Source of the DNA: Larus michahellis
Lineage: Eukaryota > Chordata > Aves > Charadriiformes > Laridae
Direction of reading: 5' to 3'
Assembly (NCBI RefSeq): GCF_964199755.1
Contig: NC_133903.1
Coordinates: 55,868,739 to 55,932,738 of the forward strand
DNA length: 64,000 nucleotides
Shown: one piece after another, positions 1 through 58,560 of the stretch
Layout of the letters: every line of letters begins with the position of its first letter
Position numbering within the stretch: position 1 is the first letter of the stretch
Notes under the pieces: generated by a model
What the model was told of the DNA's origin: nothing
Seen by the model: only the letters and a program-made list of their open reading frames with translations
The model's database searches: none
Translations under genes and position numbers: made by a program

Positions 1-1383
1 CGCGTTTCGTTGGGAAAAAGGGTCGCAAATGAGCTCTGAGAGGGCGGCGAGCGGCCTCCCTGCCCGGCCCAGGCTAGAGGGAGGGGGCAGGCGGGCTGTC
101 CCCCGGTGTTTAACGGGCTGTATGTATATCCTCACTTTTAAGAGCAATTATAACGGCAGAGGTGCGGATGAGGAGCTCTCCCCTTCGCCGTGCAGGGCTG
201 TGCCTGCCCCTCCGCCACCCTTAGGGCAGCGCTGAGGCTGGGCGTGTGACACAGCCCGGGAAGGTTTTAGGGAAAAAGAGGCAGAATTAGGACTGGGCGT
301 CTGTTTTGTGGGCTGGTTTTTTTTCCTCCCTTTACCTAGCGTTGTTGGTGTTCTCCCACCCAGAGTGTCACGCACGGCAGGAGCGGGCCCAGAGCTGGTC
401 CCTGAGGACCCCGCTGTGTGCTTCGCCGTCGCCGAGACAGCTTCCCCGCGTGAGTACGACTGCCGGGCCGGGAGTCAGGGGGGAGGCCGCGGCGCCGGGG
501 TCGACGGGCGGCCGCTGCCGGGGCCGTGAGGGGCCGGGGTGGGCGGGGGAGCGGAGCCGAGCCCGGCGCCTCAGCGCTGACAGGGCGGGGCCTGTGCTCA
601 GAGTGAGAGGCGGGGGGCGGGACCCAGTGTTGAGTGACAGTCAGTGCCTGCACCCCGAGTGACGGGCCGGGGGCGTGGCCCAGCGTTGAGTGACGGGCCG
701 GGGGCGTGGCCCAGCGTTGAGTGACGGGAGGGGTCCCTGCCCTGAGTTAGAGGCAGGGGGCGGAGCCTGTGCCCCGAGTGACAGAACGGGGGCGGGGCCC
801 ACGGTTGAGTGACAGGCGGGGGGCGGAGCCTGTGTGCTGAGTGACAGGCGGGGGGCGGAGCCTAATGTTGAGTGACAGGTGGGGTCCTCATCCTGAGTGA
901 CAGGCAGGGGGCAGAGCCTGCGTCCTGAGTGATGGCCAGGGGCAGGGCCTAGCGTTGAGTAGGCGGAGCCTGTGCCGGGAGTGATGGGTGGAGGGGGTGG
1001 AGCCTGCACCCTGAGTGACAGGTGGGTCCTGCGCCCTGAGTGATGGCAGGGGGGCGGGGCCTGAGCCCTGAGTGGTGGGCTGGGGGCGGGGCTCTCTCCC
1101 TGAGTGACGGGCGGGGAGGCGGGGCTTGCACCCTGAGTGACAGGCAGGGGGCGCGCCCAGCAGGCTTCCCGCTCGCCGCGAGGAGCCGTGCGCGCTGACG
1201 TCGTGCGCGGCGTGCCCCCTCCCCTCCGCCCGCCCGCCCGCCCCCTCCCGCCGCTCCCCGGCCGCCGCCGCGCAGACCGTGACCCGCCGGCGCCGCTCCC
1301 TTCGCCGTGGCGGCGATGTGAGCACTCCCCGGCCCGCCCTCCCTCCCCGCCCCGCCGCCGGCCCGCCCGCCCGCGCAGCGAAC
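1..1383 (+). promoter_or_regulatory. MIER1: CpG-rich 5' flank and promoter of MIER1
   Basis: This stretch is GC- and CpG-rich, unlike the AT-rich DNA after about 1.9 kb, and it ends at the MIER1 start codon. The last 200 bases contain runs of CCGCCC/GCCCGCC and no obvious TATA box, which fits a CpG-island promoter. The interval 595-1160 is a GC-box minisatellite, listed separately. CpG richness continues through the start of intron 1 to about 1850. In mammals DNAI4 (WDR78) lies head-to-head with MIER1, so a bidirectional promoter is plausible, but I could not recognise a DNAI4 exon on the minus strand. The transcription start is unknown. Confidence 0.7.
595..1160. repeat. 33-bp GC-box minisatellite in the MIER1 promoter
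   Basis: About 17 imperfect tandem units of roughly 30-40 bases are visible. Each has the form TGAGTGACRGGC, then GGGGGCGGRGCC, then a short variable spacer. Two adjacent units near 660-722 are essentially identical. Most units carry a GC-box-like GGGGCGGAGC, GGGGCGGGGC or GGGGCGTGGC core, and a TGAGTGAC motif. The array ends about 225 bases before the MIER1 ATG. Confidence 0.9.
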
Positions 1384-37210
<35,827 letters not shown>

Positions 37211-38100
37211 ATACTAGGAGCTGATTTTATTCCTTGGAGTAATTTTGGGTGTCTAAAATTTTCAGGGTTGATGGGTTACCTTACAAAATCCAGTTCCGTA
37301 AAAAGAATCTGCTGAGATTTTTTTTTTTTTTTTCCTAATACCTTCTAGTTGGCTCTTACGATCTGATTACTTGGGTTGGTTTTTTTTTTCAGTGCTGAAA
37401 AGCAGTAGGAGAATATTCCGTTTCTCAGAGCTGGCAACTGCAGTTCTGGGAACTCTTAAGGCTCTTAAAAATAGTTGAGCAACAAATCAGTGAGTTTCCG
37501 CAAAAATACTCCCAGCCTAATACGTTAAAGGAATTTCTGCGCCATCTAAGCATTGTACAAGTGAACAAAGCATCCTATTTGAAGCAGGGGGCTGGTTCAG
37601 ACGCTGCAGGAAGGTCAAATGAAATACAGAATGGCAAGACGCGCATCAGAGTAGGCACAGAGACCCCCACTCACGCTGGCGAGAGGAAAGTGTCGTCCCA
37701 TTGCTAAGGAACCCTTATGAATCCTGAAAGTTATGAGCACAACTATTTTTATATATAGAAGTTTTAAAAGGTAAATAAACCAGGTCAGGTTTGTATATGT
37801 AAAATTGTTGACATCAATGATGTCTTTCCATATTCTTTATCTGGGCTAAAGAAATACATTCTGTATTTTTCCAGATTTCTTTGTAGCCTTTGAAAGATTT
37901 TTACAGTACTTATGTCTTGATTGAACTGTCCTTTCTTAAAACGAAAGCTTGTATAATTTTCTTAACTTGTACAGTTGGTAAACTTTTATGAGAAAATTGA
38001 TATCCTGAGTCTAATGTCAGCTTCATTTTATTTTGCTGAAGTCTTTTCTAAAAAAAAAAAACCAACAAAAAAAAACCCCGAACCAAATCAATCAACTTTT
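37211..38100 (+). other. MIER1: MIER1 3'UTR (proximal part)
   Basis: AT-rich DNA follows the MIER1 stop codon with no open frame of note. The first AATAAA is at 37774. The 3' end may lie further downstream, since mammalian MIER1 has alternative poly(A) sites, so the right boundary is a guess. Confidence 0.6.
37774..37779 (+). other. MIER1: Candidate MIER1 poly(A) signal (AATAAA)
   Basis: Canonical AATAAA 564 bases after the stop codon, followed about 20-35 bases later by T/GT-rich sequence (GGTTTGTATATGT). A second plus-strand AATAAA occurs at 39981. Confidence 0.5.
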
Positions 38101-40025
38101 ACTTAAAAAAAATGCTTATTAGTCACCAACACGTTATTTTCTTCTCAGAAAACAGTTAACCTCGAGAATGGTTAGAAGTAATTTGATTTTGAAAACGTGA
38201 GTTTTCTTCCTTCTGTTTTATGGCAAATAGTGATGCTAAAAATGTGTTAAACACGAAGCTTGCGTTGCACAAATTTTTTTCTCTCTCATTATTTTTCTCT
38301 TTATATTTTGAGCTCGGCTAAATTTCACGTCAGCCAAATGCTTAAGTTTTTACTGACCCTCATTCGCCAGGATCGGGTGATAGCTTATCCAGGGCTTTAT
38401 TTTCAGTCTCTCATCTTCCGCATTTCCCCGAGTGCAGGAATTGGGGCAAGTGATTCTGGGCCGTCCCAGACGTGCAGCCGGAAACCTGGTGCCTGATCTT
38501 GAATTTCTGAAAATTAGCGGAATGTCTATGGATGGGACTTTCAGTGGGAGCAGGACCATCACACGCGCGTGCGTGGTGGAGCCCACACACGTAGAGACAT
38601 TCATGTGTGTAAGAAGCGAGAGTGGGTACGGAGAACTATTTTAAGTGCGAGAAACAAAAATTCTTTATAAATGTGTGTGAGGGGGCGATGCTCACGGTCC
38701 CACTAGCGTAATTTGAACGTTGCTGAAGTAGGGTTTACATCCATGAAATAGAAAGTCTTTTGGTTTATTTTATTTTTAAGCCACAGCTACACATCTACTC
38801 AATTAAAAATAGGAAAAATTGTTCATTTGTATAATTTATAACCTTATCCCCTCCTCCTGTGGCTTACAGGTGTGGTGTTAATTTTTAATTGGGTATTTTT
38901 ACTTCCAAGTTTTTCTGAGTCTTCACGATTCCCATTTTAAATGTACGGTCCTACGTTTTGAAACTGATGTCGCAACCTAAAAAAACCCAACTGCTAAGGG
39001 GTTTCTTGGGTTTGTTTTCTTCGTGTACGTGGACTTTATGGTCATTAATGAGCCAAATCCTCTGGATCCGGCCCGGCTCCATCACGGTGATGAGTTACTG
39101 GAGCCTGTGAACCTGCTGTTCCCAGAAATGTTGGGAATGATCCGTTCTACCGGGCTCAGCTGCCGTCTGCCTAGAATTAGACAGCAATTTACCTGGAGAG
39201 GCACATCAGCGAGGCTTGTTAACGTATGGCCTGCGTTAATCAATTAATTAAGTGATTAGGAAGAGGCTGCTGTTAATTTTACAATCTGGTTTGTTAACGG
39301 AAACCCAAAGTATCGCAGCCTTTTATCAAGGATGGTCTCGAGACGGTTCCGGGCTGAGGGTGGTGCAGTTCTTCTGCGAGTCCTATTTTCAGTTTTATTT
39401 TTTTGTGCATCTTTTGTTTGCGAGTTGGAAATACTTCCAAAACTTTATAAGAAAATTCCTAAGTAAAATTGTCTCAGGCTTGTGTGTGAAATACAGCACT
39501 GTGTATATTTTTCAGGAATGTTGCTTTGGTTTTTTTTAATCTTACCTTTTTTTTTTTTTTTTTGGTGATAGGTAGAAGAGACCTGACATTCCATAATCAA
39601 CACCTATGTAATGCTCAGCTAGACTTTAAGAATATTTAATTATAATTTACATTTTGTTTATGCTGGTGTTTTATACAATACTTTGTTCATGTTCTTCAAA
39701 ATGCAGCCACTATAACGTGATAAGTCATTGCACTACTAAAGCTATTTAAAAATCCTAGAAATAGAGTAACTTTGATTTCATTTTAAAGAGCTTTCAGTAC
39801 AGTTTGGAGCCCGGAAGTCTTGGAATGTGGTTCCAAAAAAAAAAAAAAAGACAGGATCCCAACTTGCGTGTGACACCGGGGGTGTTTTTCCAAGCACTGT
39901 GGTGACAGGCTCAGCCGGAGCGGGCTCTCCTGGATTCATCCCATGCTTTAACGGCCTGAACGGAGAACCCAGTTCAACAGAATAAATCCTTGCTGGGCTC
40001 TCTGAAGGATTAGCCGTGGTATTGG

Positions 40026-40055
<30 letters not shown>
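40026..40055. repeat. Poly-A tract (30 bases)
   Basis: Uninterrupted run of A on the plus strand in the convergent intergenic zone, preceded by ordinary sequence rather than a recognisable retroposon body. Confidence 0.95.
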
Positions 40056-40058
<3 letters not shown>

Positions 40059-40490
40059 ACAACCAACAAACAGCTACACACACAAAATCTACAAATTAGT
40101 TTTATACATTTTTTTCTTTCCACACATAGTAATTTTGCACTGTTAGTCATTCCCTTCTCTTATCCCCGCTCCCTGTCTGCAATTCTGAAAAAGCTTATTA
40201 AAATATTAAAATTATTTTTTTTTTTTTTTTAAACAGAACTGTCTGCATAAAAAAAAATGTCCTGAGTTTCTCGATGAAAAGAGGGGGCAGAGCATCACTG
40301 CCAACACCCCAACCCCTGCTGGCAGCGCGGCCGCGACTCGAGCTGCTGCGGGGAAAACCCCCAGCAACAAAATACCCTTTTTCTGATTCAACTTTGAACC
40401 GTTTCTTTCTAAAACCGGGTCGCTCCCGGAAGCGCTGCCACGGAGGACGGAGGGGAGGAGGCAGGGCGGTGGGTTACCTGCGGGGTCATT

Positions 40491-40643
40491 TTTATTTCTT
40501 AAATCAAAAGCCCGGTAAGGCACAAGACTGCACCCCAGTTTTATTCCCCATCAGCCTTGATGGTCCCAGTACTCCAGGGCTGGCTGCGGGAGAGGAAGAG
40601 CAGGCGAGGGAGGAAGAGGAGGAGGGAAGGTCATTGGTTTATT
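40491..40643 (-). other. SLC35D1: Cluster of candidate SLC35D1 poly(A) signals
   Basis: Three minus-strand AATAAA hexamers (TTTATT on plus at 40491, 40540 and 40638) lie about 2.1-2.3 kb beyond the SLC35D1 stop. That is a believable 3'UTR length for this gene, but no transcript evidence is available. Confidence 0.4.
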
Positions 40644-42750
40644 GGAAGCCAGTACAAAAATACATAGGCACATAAAATCCTTTTTTTTTGCTATCATCAC
40701 TGACCGACATAGAAAGCCTGCCATACATTCAACTAAAACGGTCACCCTTTTAATCACTAAAATGGTCATTTTGTAGATAGATTCTATATAGAAAACAAAC
40801 TTTTAGTCAATTAATAGCGTAGAAAATACTGTTGTAGGAGCTCTGTGCTTTCCCAGTGTATACAACACCATCCAGACCCTGGCACTGAGGGGGGCCCAGT
40901 TACAAACGAAATAAGCTTTAAAAATATTTTACCTTTTGGCCGACAAATCTAACCAGTAGATTCAAAAAAAAAAAAAAACAAAACAAAAAACCAAAAAACA
41001 ACCCAAACAAAAAAAAAAAAAATCAAAACTTGTGACAGAATGGACATCCCGACTGCCGACGCCTCGGCACAGCCCAGTTCCGAGCAAACGTGGCGAAAAA
41101 GTGATTTGCAAATATTTCTGTTCAAGCGAGCGCCCAGGTGCGGCTGAAGGAGGGGGGAGCTGCTGGGAACCAGTACGGGCACCAGTAACTCCGACGGGAT
41201 TCCGGAGCGGGCGGCAGCGCAGGGAATGGCAGGTTTACCAGCACATGGGGCTTTTGCAGCACCGTTACAGAAAAATTCACCGTCACAATATAAAAACTTC
41301 CAACGTTAAGCACTTCAATAAACGCAGCTTCGCCAAACAGCAGTTTTAGATTTTTTTTTAACGAATATCTTCCAGAAAGAAATGCCACTGGCGAGAGAAG
41401 CTATTGTCCTGCTTACCAAAGGAACGTATACAAAAACCTCAAGAGTTTTACCAAATTTTTTTTTTTTTTTAACCAAAATTATAAACAATTCTTTTTAAAT
41501 CAAAAGACAATCCAAAGAGATGTAGAAAGAAGTGCTGTGTAAGACAACGTTTAAAAAAAAAAAAATCAGTTAGCACTACCTGACATATTAAAAAATCCCG
41601 TTTTTGTTTTGTTTTGTTTTGTTTTTAACAAGTCACAAACCCAAGCTGACCCGCGGGAGAGGCCTTGGTGCTACAGCGCGGGACACGCCACGTGCCCTCG
41701 GTGCTGCGGGGACAAGCCACCCGCCCCACCAGTTCCCCAGCCGCTTGCCAAAACACCGGGATTCGGGCCCCGGTGGCCGGTGCGGAGGGGTGGAAGGGGC
41801 CTGAGGGAGCGGCAGCCCTTGGCTGTGCAGCCCATGGCCCGCACAGAGGGGCTCCGCGTGCTGGGTGGGACACCAGCTCCCCTGCCAACCCCACGGCGAC
41901 CCCCCCCTGGATCCCTCCACCGGGACCAGCCCTGGCACAGCCACAGCTTGCCCAAATCCAAGGGATTCCGGCCCCATGGTGGTTGGAGGGAGGCTGCCGG
42001 CCCTGCTGAGCTCACGGTGCTGGGTAACACCTTCCCCTTGGGAACGTCCCTGAGCCTTGGGGAAGTGCCCTGGGGCAGGAGGGAGGGGGGTGAATGCTTG
42101 CAGGGCTCTTAGAAACCAAGGAGGGAAAACCCGGCTTTAAAAGCGGGTTAAAACAACAAAAAAACCACACCCCAACACTAACAAATGTAAGTTCAGGGAG
42201 CACTGACCATTCATCAACAGGGTTTTGGCCCAAACCAGGAGCATCCTGCAGGAGCAGCTTTGCTGGGGGGGCTACAACGTGCTCCCCGGCCTCGCTCCGC
42301 TCCCCTGCGAGAGGGGGGTCCGCCTGCCCCCTGGGGCCGGGTACTGCTGTCTCCCCAGCAAGAGCTGCCCCCGCGGAGGGGCCGGGGGCGGCGCGGGGCA
42401 GAGCCAGCCCCCACCGAGACGGGACGCAGCTCCGGATGCCCAGGACGTGGCCAGGGAGCCCACACCGTCCTCCGCCAGTCAGACCCGCGCGCCGCTCGTG
42501 CCGGTCTCCACTGCCAAATCTCAGCGTGATTAGAAACCCATTAATTCCTCACGATTGGACTTAATTAAGAGGGATTCTTCACCGCGCGGTCAGTTATCTT
42601 CCCGATAATTTGTGAAGGCAGCAATCTAGATTGTGCAAATTAAGAGCATCGCCGTTACTCCGTGGCAGACGCTCCGGATTCCTTCCCGCATTCTGCCCGT
42701 GATCAGCTGAACAGGAATCGGTTGATTCCAAGAAAATCACCTTTCCCGGA

Positions 42751-53691
<10,941 letters not shown>

Positions 53692-53804
53692 GGCTGCGGG
53701 GGCGGGCCCGGGCGGGGCCGGGGGCGGGCACAGCCGCGGGGCGGAGACGGGGGCGGTGACAGGGGTCTGCCGCGGGGGGGGGCATCGCACGGGCGGCACC
53801 GCAT

Positions 53805-55260
53805 AGGGGTCTGGAGGGGGGGGGGGGCATTGCGCGGGGGTCTGGAGTGGGGGACATCGCACAGGGGTCTGGAGGGGGGGGCATTGCGCGGGGGGGGATC
53901 GCACAGGGGTCTGGCGGGGGGGACACTGCATCGGGGGGGAACGGCACAGGGGTCTGGAGGGGGGGGCATTGCACGGGGGGGCATCACACAGGGGTCTGGC
54001 GGGGGGGCGGGCGTTGCACGGGGGTCTGGAGTGGGGGACATCGCACAGGGGTCTGGAGGGGGGGGGCATTGCGCGGGGGGGGGGTCGCACAAGGGTCTGG
54101 CGGGGGGGGACACTGCACGGAGGGGCATCACACAGGGGTCTGGAGGGTGGGGCATTGCACGGGGGGGGATCGCACAGGGGTCTGGAGGGGGGGGCGGGCA
54201 TTGCACGGGGGTCTGGAGCGGGGGACATCGCACAGGAGTCTGGGGGGGGGCATTGCGCGGGGGGGCATCGCACAGGGGTCTGGCGGGGGGGGGCATTGCA
54301 CGGGGGTCTGGCGTGGGGGGGCGTTGCACGGAGTGGCATCACAGAGGGATCTGGCGGGGGGGACGACATTGCACGGGGGGCATCGCACAGGGGTCGGGCA
54401 TGGGGGGGGCAAGGCATTATACAGGGGTCTGGAGGGGGGGGACATTGCGCGGGGGGGGGTCGCACAAGGGTCTGGCGGGGGGGGACACTGCACGGAGGGG
54501 CATCACACAGGGGTCTGGCGGGGGGGGCGGGCATTGCACGGGGGTCTGGAGTGGGGGGGCATTACAGGGAGGGACATCACACAGGGGTCTGGCGGGGGGG
54601 GCATTGCATGGGGGAGATCGCACAGGGGTCTGGCTTGGGGGGGCATTGTACGGGGGTCTGGAGTGGGGGGCATTGCACGGGGGGAATCGCACAGGGGCCT
54701 GGCGGCGGGGGGGGGGCATTGCACGGTGGGGGGATCATACAGGGGTCTGGTGGAGCAATAAGGCATCACACAGGGGTGAGCCGGGGGGGTGGAGGGGGCA
54801 CGACATTGCACGGGGGTCTGGAGTGGGGGGGCATTGCACAGGGGGCATCACACAGGGGTGAGCCGGGGGGGTGGAGGGGGCACGACATTGCACGGGGGTC
54901 TGGAGTGGGGGGGCATTCTCGGGGGGCATCACACAGGGGACTGTTGGGGGGGGGGGAAAGGCATTGCACAGGGGTGTGGAGTAGGGGGGCAACGCACAGG
55001 GGTCTGGTGTGGGGGGGGCGTTGCACGAGGGGATGGCAGAGGGGTCTGGAAAGGGGGGGGGCATCACACAAGGCATGGCACAGGGGTCTGGCATGGGGGG
55101 CATCGCACAGAGGAGTGGCGTGGGGGGAATTTCGTGGGGTGAGGGCATGGGGGGGCAGTGTGCGGGGGGCCCTGGCATGTGGGCATCGCGCAGGGGCCTG
55201 GTATGGGGGAGTAATGGGGGGGACATTGCATGGGGAGGGCAGTGGGGCATGGCACTGGGT
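53805..55260. repeat. 1.4-kb G-rich minisatellite upstream of SLC35D1
   Basis: Dozens of imperfect units built from CATTGCACGGGGGG, CATCRCACAGGGGTCTGG and G runs of 6-13 bases. Composite units of about 40-60 bases vary by G-run length and by interchange of CATTGC, CATCGC and ACACTGC blocks. Near 54770-54920 a longer unit, TGAGCCGGGGGGGTGGAGGG then GGCACGACATTGCACG, occurs twice. The array is almost free of stop codons in several frames. It begins within about 120 bases of the SLC35D1 ATG. Copy number in the assembly may be wrong because of the homopolymers. Confidence 0.93.
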
Positions 55261-57667
55261 GGGGGGCATGGCAGGGACAAGGGGACACAGACTCCAAACA
55301 CACTGTGGCACGTGTTTTTTTCCGGGTGGGGGCATGGCGGTGCCCCAGCAGCAGGACCGGGGGCGGGGGGGGCGCAGGCAGGGGGGGGCAGACCCACACT
55401 GTCACCACTGTCACCGGTGGGGTGTCGCCCTTGGGTGACCCCGCGGGCGGGATTTTGGCACCGGGCCTTTCCCTTCCAGAGATTAAATCTTCCCCTCAGG
55501 GCCACCTTCTGCCAAGTGGAAAAATCCCCAAATAAAGCAGCTCGGAGAGAAAAAAAAAAAAACCACACCCTGCTATAGGTTACATCAGAAAAAATTGCGT
55601 TATTAAGGATTTCGCTGGAAGACAAGAATTAACACATACACCTCGAGCACTCACTGCCCTGGTATCTGCTTTCCATCACCCACGCATCCCGCTCCCGGCC
55701 GGGGAGCCCGTTCCCACCCGGATGGGGTGCCTGCTGCAGGGGGGGGTCCCTGTCCTGCAGCCCCCTCGGAGCTGGGGGAGCCGGGGACAGCAGAGGGCTG
55801 GGGGGCAGAGCCAGCATGGATGATGCTGCACCCAGGGGGTGGCGGCGGGGGGGGGGAGATGGAGGGTGGCCACGGGGTCTCGCAGGCTGGGTGCTGGGAG
55901 GGATGAGCCCCAGCTTGGCCACCGCAGCATTCTGGGGTCATTCCCAGCAGGAGGAGATAAAGCAGCTGCGGGGTGTTTGTTACCCGTGGCCATGGTGGGT
56001 TTTTGCAGGGGAAGCGGCCCCTTTTTGAGAGCTTTATCCCCAATTATGTCCCTGCCACATCCAGACCTGCCTGGGCACAGCCAAACCCCTGCAGCCTCCA
56101 GCGTCAAACAGGGTGTTGTGGCCCCGCGGGCACGAGCTGCTGCTCGCCCCGGCACGCTCGCCCTCACCCCTGCCGCCTTGCAGGGGAGAAGCAAACTCTT
56201 TGCCCAAACTTTCCTTTTTTTTTCCCCCCTGGCCGATTTATGTCGCCGCTGCTCCCCCACTCCCACCGAAGGGGCACAGGAGGAGCGGGGGCCGTCCCCC
56301 AACATGGCTCACACCCGCTGCAGGAAGGACAGACTGACTGTAAAGCCTGGGAGCGACTTTCCCATATCTCAGATGCCCTTTTAGCCTGGCCAAAACCCAC
56401 AATCAAAAAAGCTTTCGCGCTGGCATCACCTTCCTTGTTCCTGCGCTAAGTCCTGTCCATCCTTATCAGGCCGAAGTGCGGGCTTGGACCTGGAAATATT
56501 TACTCCTCCGACAGCAGAAAGGAACCTAATCCTGCCCGGGCTCTGGTGCCAGCGGGATTGACGCAAGCGGCCCCGATTCCCAGGCCTGCCCTCCCACCGG
56601 CACGTCCGTGTCCCCCCCGCAGTGATGGACAGACCTGCTGGCGCATGGGGAACCCCTGCGGACCCCCCCCACCCCCCGTTCTCCTGTCGGCTGCTGTGGC
56701 ACAAATGCCACCACGCGGTTTTAAGGCCAAATATTTGTACCCTGTGGGTGAACGGGTTTTGTCGGCAGCGGAATGTGCGGCTGCGGCGCTGCAGGCATGG
56801 CAAGAAGGGGACACGCCTGGTGTCTGCCGCAGGACCATGTGCTTGGGGTGGCCGTGTCCCCCGTGTCCCCCGTGTCCCCCGTGCCAAGCACAGCTCTGGG
56901 TATGACACAAGTGCTTGGCTTTTGGCAGCAAAGCCCGTTCTGGCCCGACCTTTCCTTCCTGCTAAACTAAGGCTCTGACTCACCGCAGTAATTTTCATGT
57001 GCCCGGCCAGCAGCGAGCCCACCAAAGATAACAAAAATTCAATTAATCCGGTTTAATCTTAATCTCATTTAGCCGCCAGTTTAGCCAGAGGTTTCTCCCC
57101 AGTGCCAAACTGGCGATGACTCCGGGGCGGCGCGCACATCCCGGGCGGCGGGGGGAAAGGTTTTGCAGAGGATTGTTCCCCCCCTGCCCCCCGGCAACCC
57201 CCAAGGGAGGAGGGCTGACGGGAGGTCGGTGGGGTTGGGAGGAGGTGGCAGGACCCGGCAGCATCCGGCGGGGGCGGCGGGTGGGGGGCAGTTCTCGGCA
57301 GCAAGCGAGGAAGTCTCTGCGAGATGCAATCGCCTGCGCGGGGGTGGCCGGGAAAGTCACGCTAGAGCAGAGGCAGGAGCGGGGCCCCCGCGCTCCCCCA
57401 GGCGCCTTCTTGGCTGCTTGAATTCAGGGTGACGGGTGGCCCCCCAAAACATGGGTGCTGCCGGCGGAGAAGGGGTGCAAGCGCTCGGTGCGGCCGAGGC
57501 AGGTTGGGGGTCGGGAGAGAGCCCTGGCGGGGAAGGGGGTGACTGACCCCAGCCCTGGGCTGGGCACAGCGAGTGTGACACGGAGACGATGGGCTGGAAA
57601 AAGGCTGGGGAGCACCCTGGGTCCCAAGGGAAACAGGCACCGAGTGCTCCTGGGGAGCACCGGGAGA

Positions 57668-57757
57668 AGCCATGCCATGCCACGCCACGCCACGCCATGC
57701 CACGCCATGCCACGCCACACCACACCGTGCCGTGCCATGCCATGCCACCCCATGCCA
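57668..57757. repeat. Pentanucleotide microsatellite (CCATG/CCACG)
   Basis: About 18 units of CCATG or CCACG with occasional CCACA and CCGTG variants. CpG/TpG alternation inside the unit suggests decay of methylated CpGs. Confidence 0.93.
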
Positions 57758-58227
57758 GCCTCTGGAGGGACCCTCTCCATGGCAGCAAAATGCTGGCAAG
57801 GTGTTTCCACCTCCGGACATCGGGCTGTAAGGAAAAAGCTAAGAAAATCACAGAGAGCCCCGAAGGCAGGATGGGGTTGGGAAAGGCTGGGGGGCACACC
57901 CGGCCTCGGAGGAAAGCCAAAGCTACCGGGATTTCTGAGCACGGCAAAGAACAAGCAGTGGGGAAGAGCCAGGCATGAGCGCTCCTGCTGCTCCCCTCCG
58001 GCCCCCGGGCTGGCTGCAGCCGGACACTGAGGTGGTTGCACAGGAGGAGTGAAGACACGGGTTTATCAGGCACCAGAAAAAGCTGATGGTTTGGGAAATA
58101 CAGAGCCCAGTAGCTCGGAGGGGCTGCGACCCCCGTCCCGGGGAGGAGCCGAGGCTGGCTGGGTGCTGGGGAGCAGCCACGACGCGCCGGGGCTGGAGGC
58201 ACAGTGCACCGCACCCAGAGGTGCTGT

Positions 58228-58560
58228 GCCGGCTCCAGATGTGCTGCCCTGGCTCCAGATGTGTGTCCCAGTATCGCTGCCCTGGCTCCAGATGTGCTGT
58301 CTGGGGCCCAGATGTGCCTGCCCTCGGTGCTGCCCTGGATCCAGATGTGCACACCCGCAGTGCTGCCCCGGATCCAGGTGCCGGGGCTTGGCTCTAGATG
58401 TGCACGCTTGCCCTGCTGCCCCGCGCCAAACGTGAAGGCCCACGGTGCTGCCCCGGCCCCAGATGTGCACCCCCTGCCCCAGATGTGCACCCCTGCCCGC
58501 AGTGCTGCCCGGCCCCAGGAGTGCAGCCCCAGATGTGTGCCCCGCAGCAGGTCCCACCCC
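58228..58560. repeat. Minisatellite with the core CCAGATGTGC
   Basis: About a dozen copies of CTCCAGATGTGC, CCCCAGATGTGC or ATCCAGATGTGC, separated by TGCCCTGG- or TGCCCCGG-type spacers of 10-30 bases. Irregular unit length. Confidence 0.88.

Larger units (their letters stand above)
38101..42750 (-). other. Convergent 3' zone between MIER1 and SLC35D1
   Basis: MIER1 (plus) and SLC35D1 (minus) point at each other here and their stop codons are 5.54 kb apart. The left part is AT-rich. From about 40.25 kb onward, GC-rich blocks (40260-40620, 41640-42530) appear. On the minus strand AATAAA occurs at 40638-40643, 40540-40545 and 40491-40496, all possible SLC35D1 3' ends. Poly-A on the plus strand is at 40026-40055. 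I recognise no coding exon, and the UTR limits are not resolved. Confidence 0.55.

Noticed and set aside
336-455. Exon-like segment with a CTAG-type acceptor and a GTGAGT donor near 449
   Set aside because: The splice-like signals are suggestive but the frame gives no known protein and no partner exon was found. It could be a noncoding first exon, but this is unsupported.
1-1383. First exon of DNAI4 (WDR78) on the minus strand
   Set aside because: Expected from mammalian gene order, but I could not recognise any coding sequence of it here.
53830-55438. Very long open frames on both strands (up to about 490 codons)
   Set aside because: They are low-complexity translations of the G-rich minisatellite, open in several frames at once because the unit lacks stop codons. 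No protein family is recognisable.
57668-58560. CRISPR-like regular spacing in tandem repeats
   Set aside because: The units are imperfect, irregular and without unique spacers, and the sequence is a vertebrate genome.
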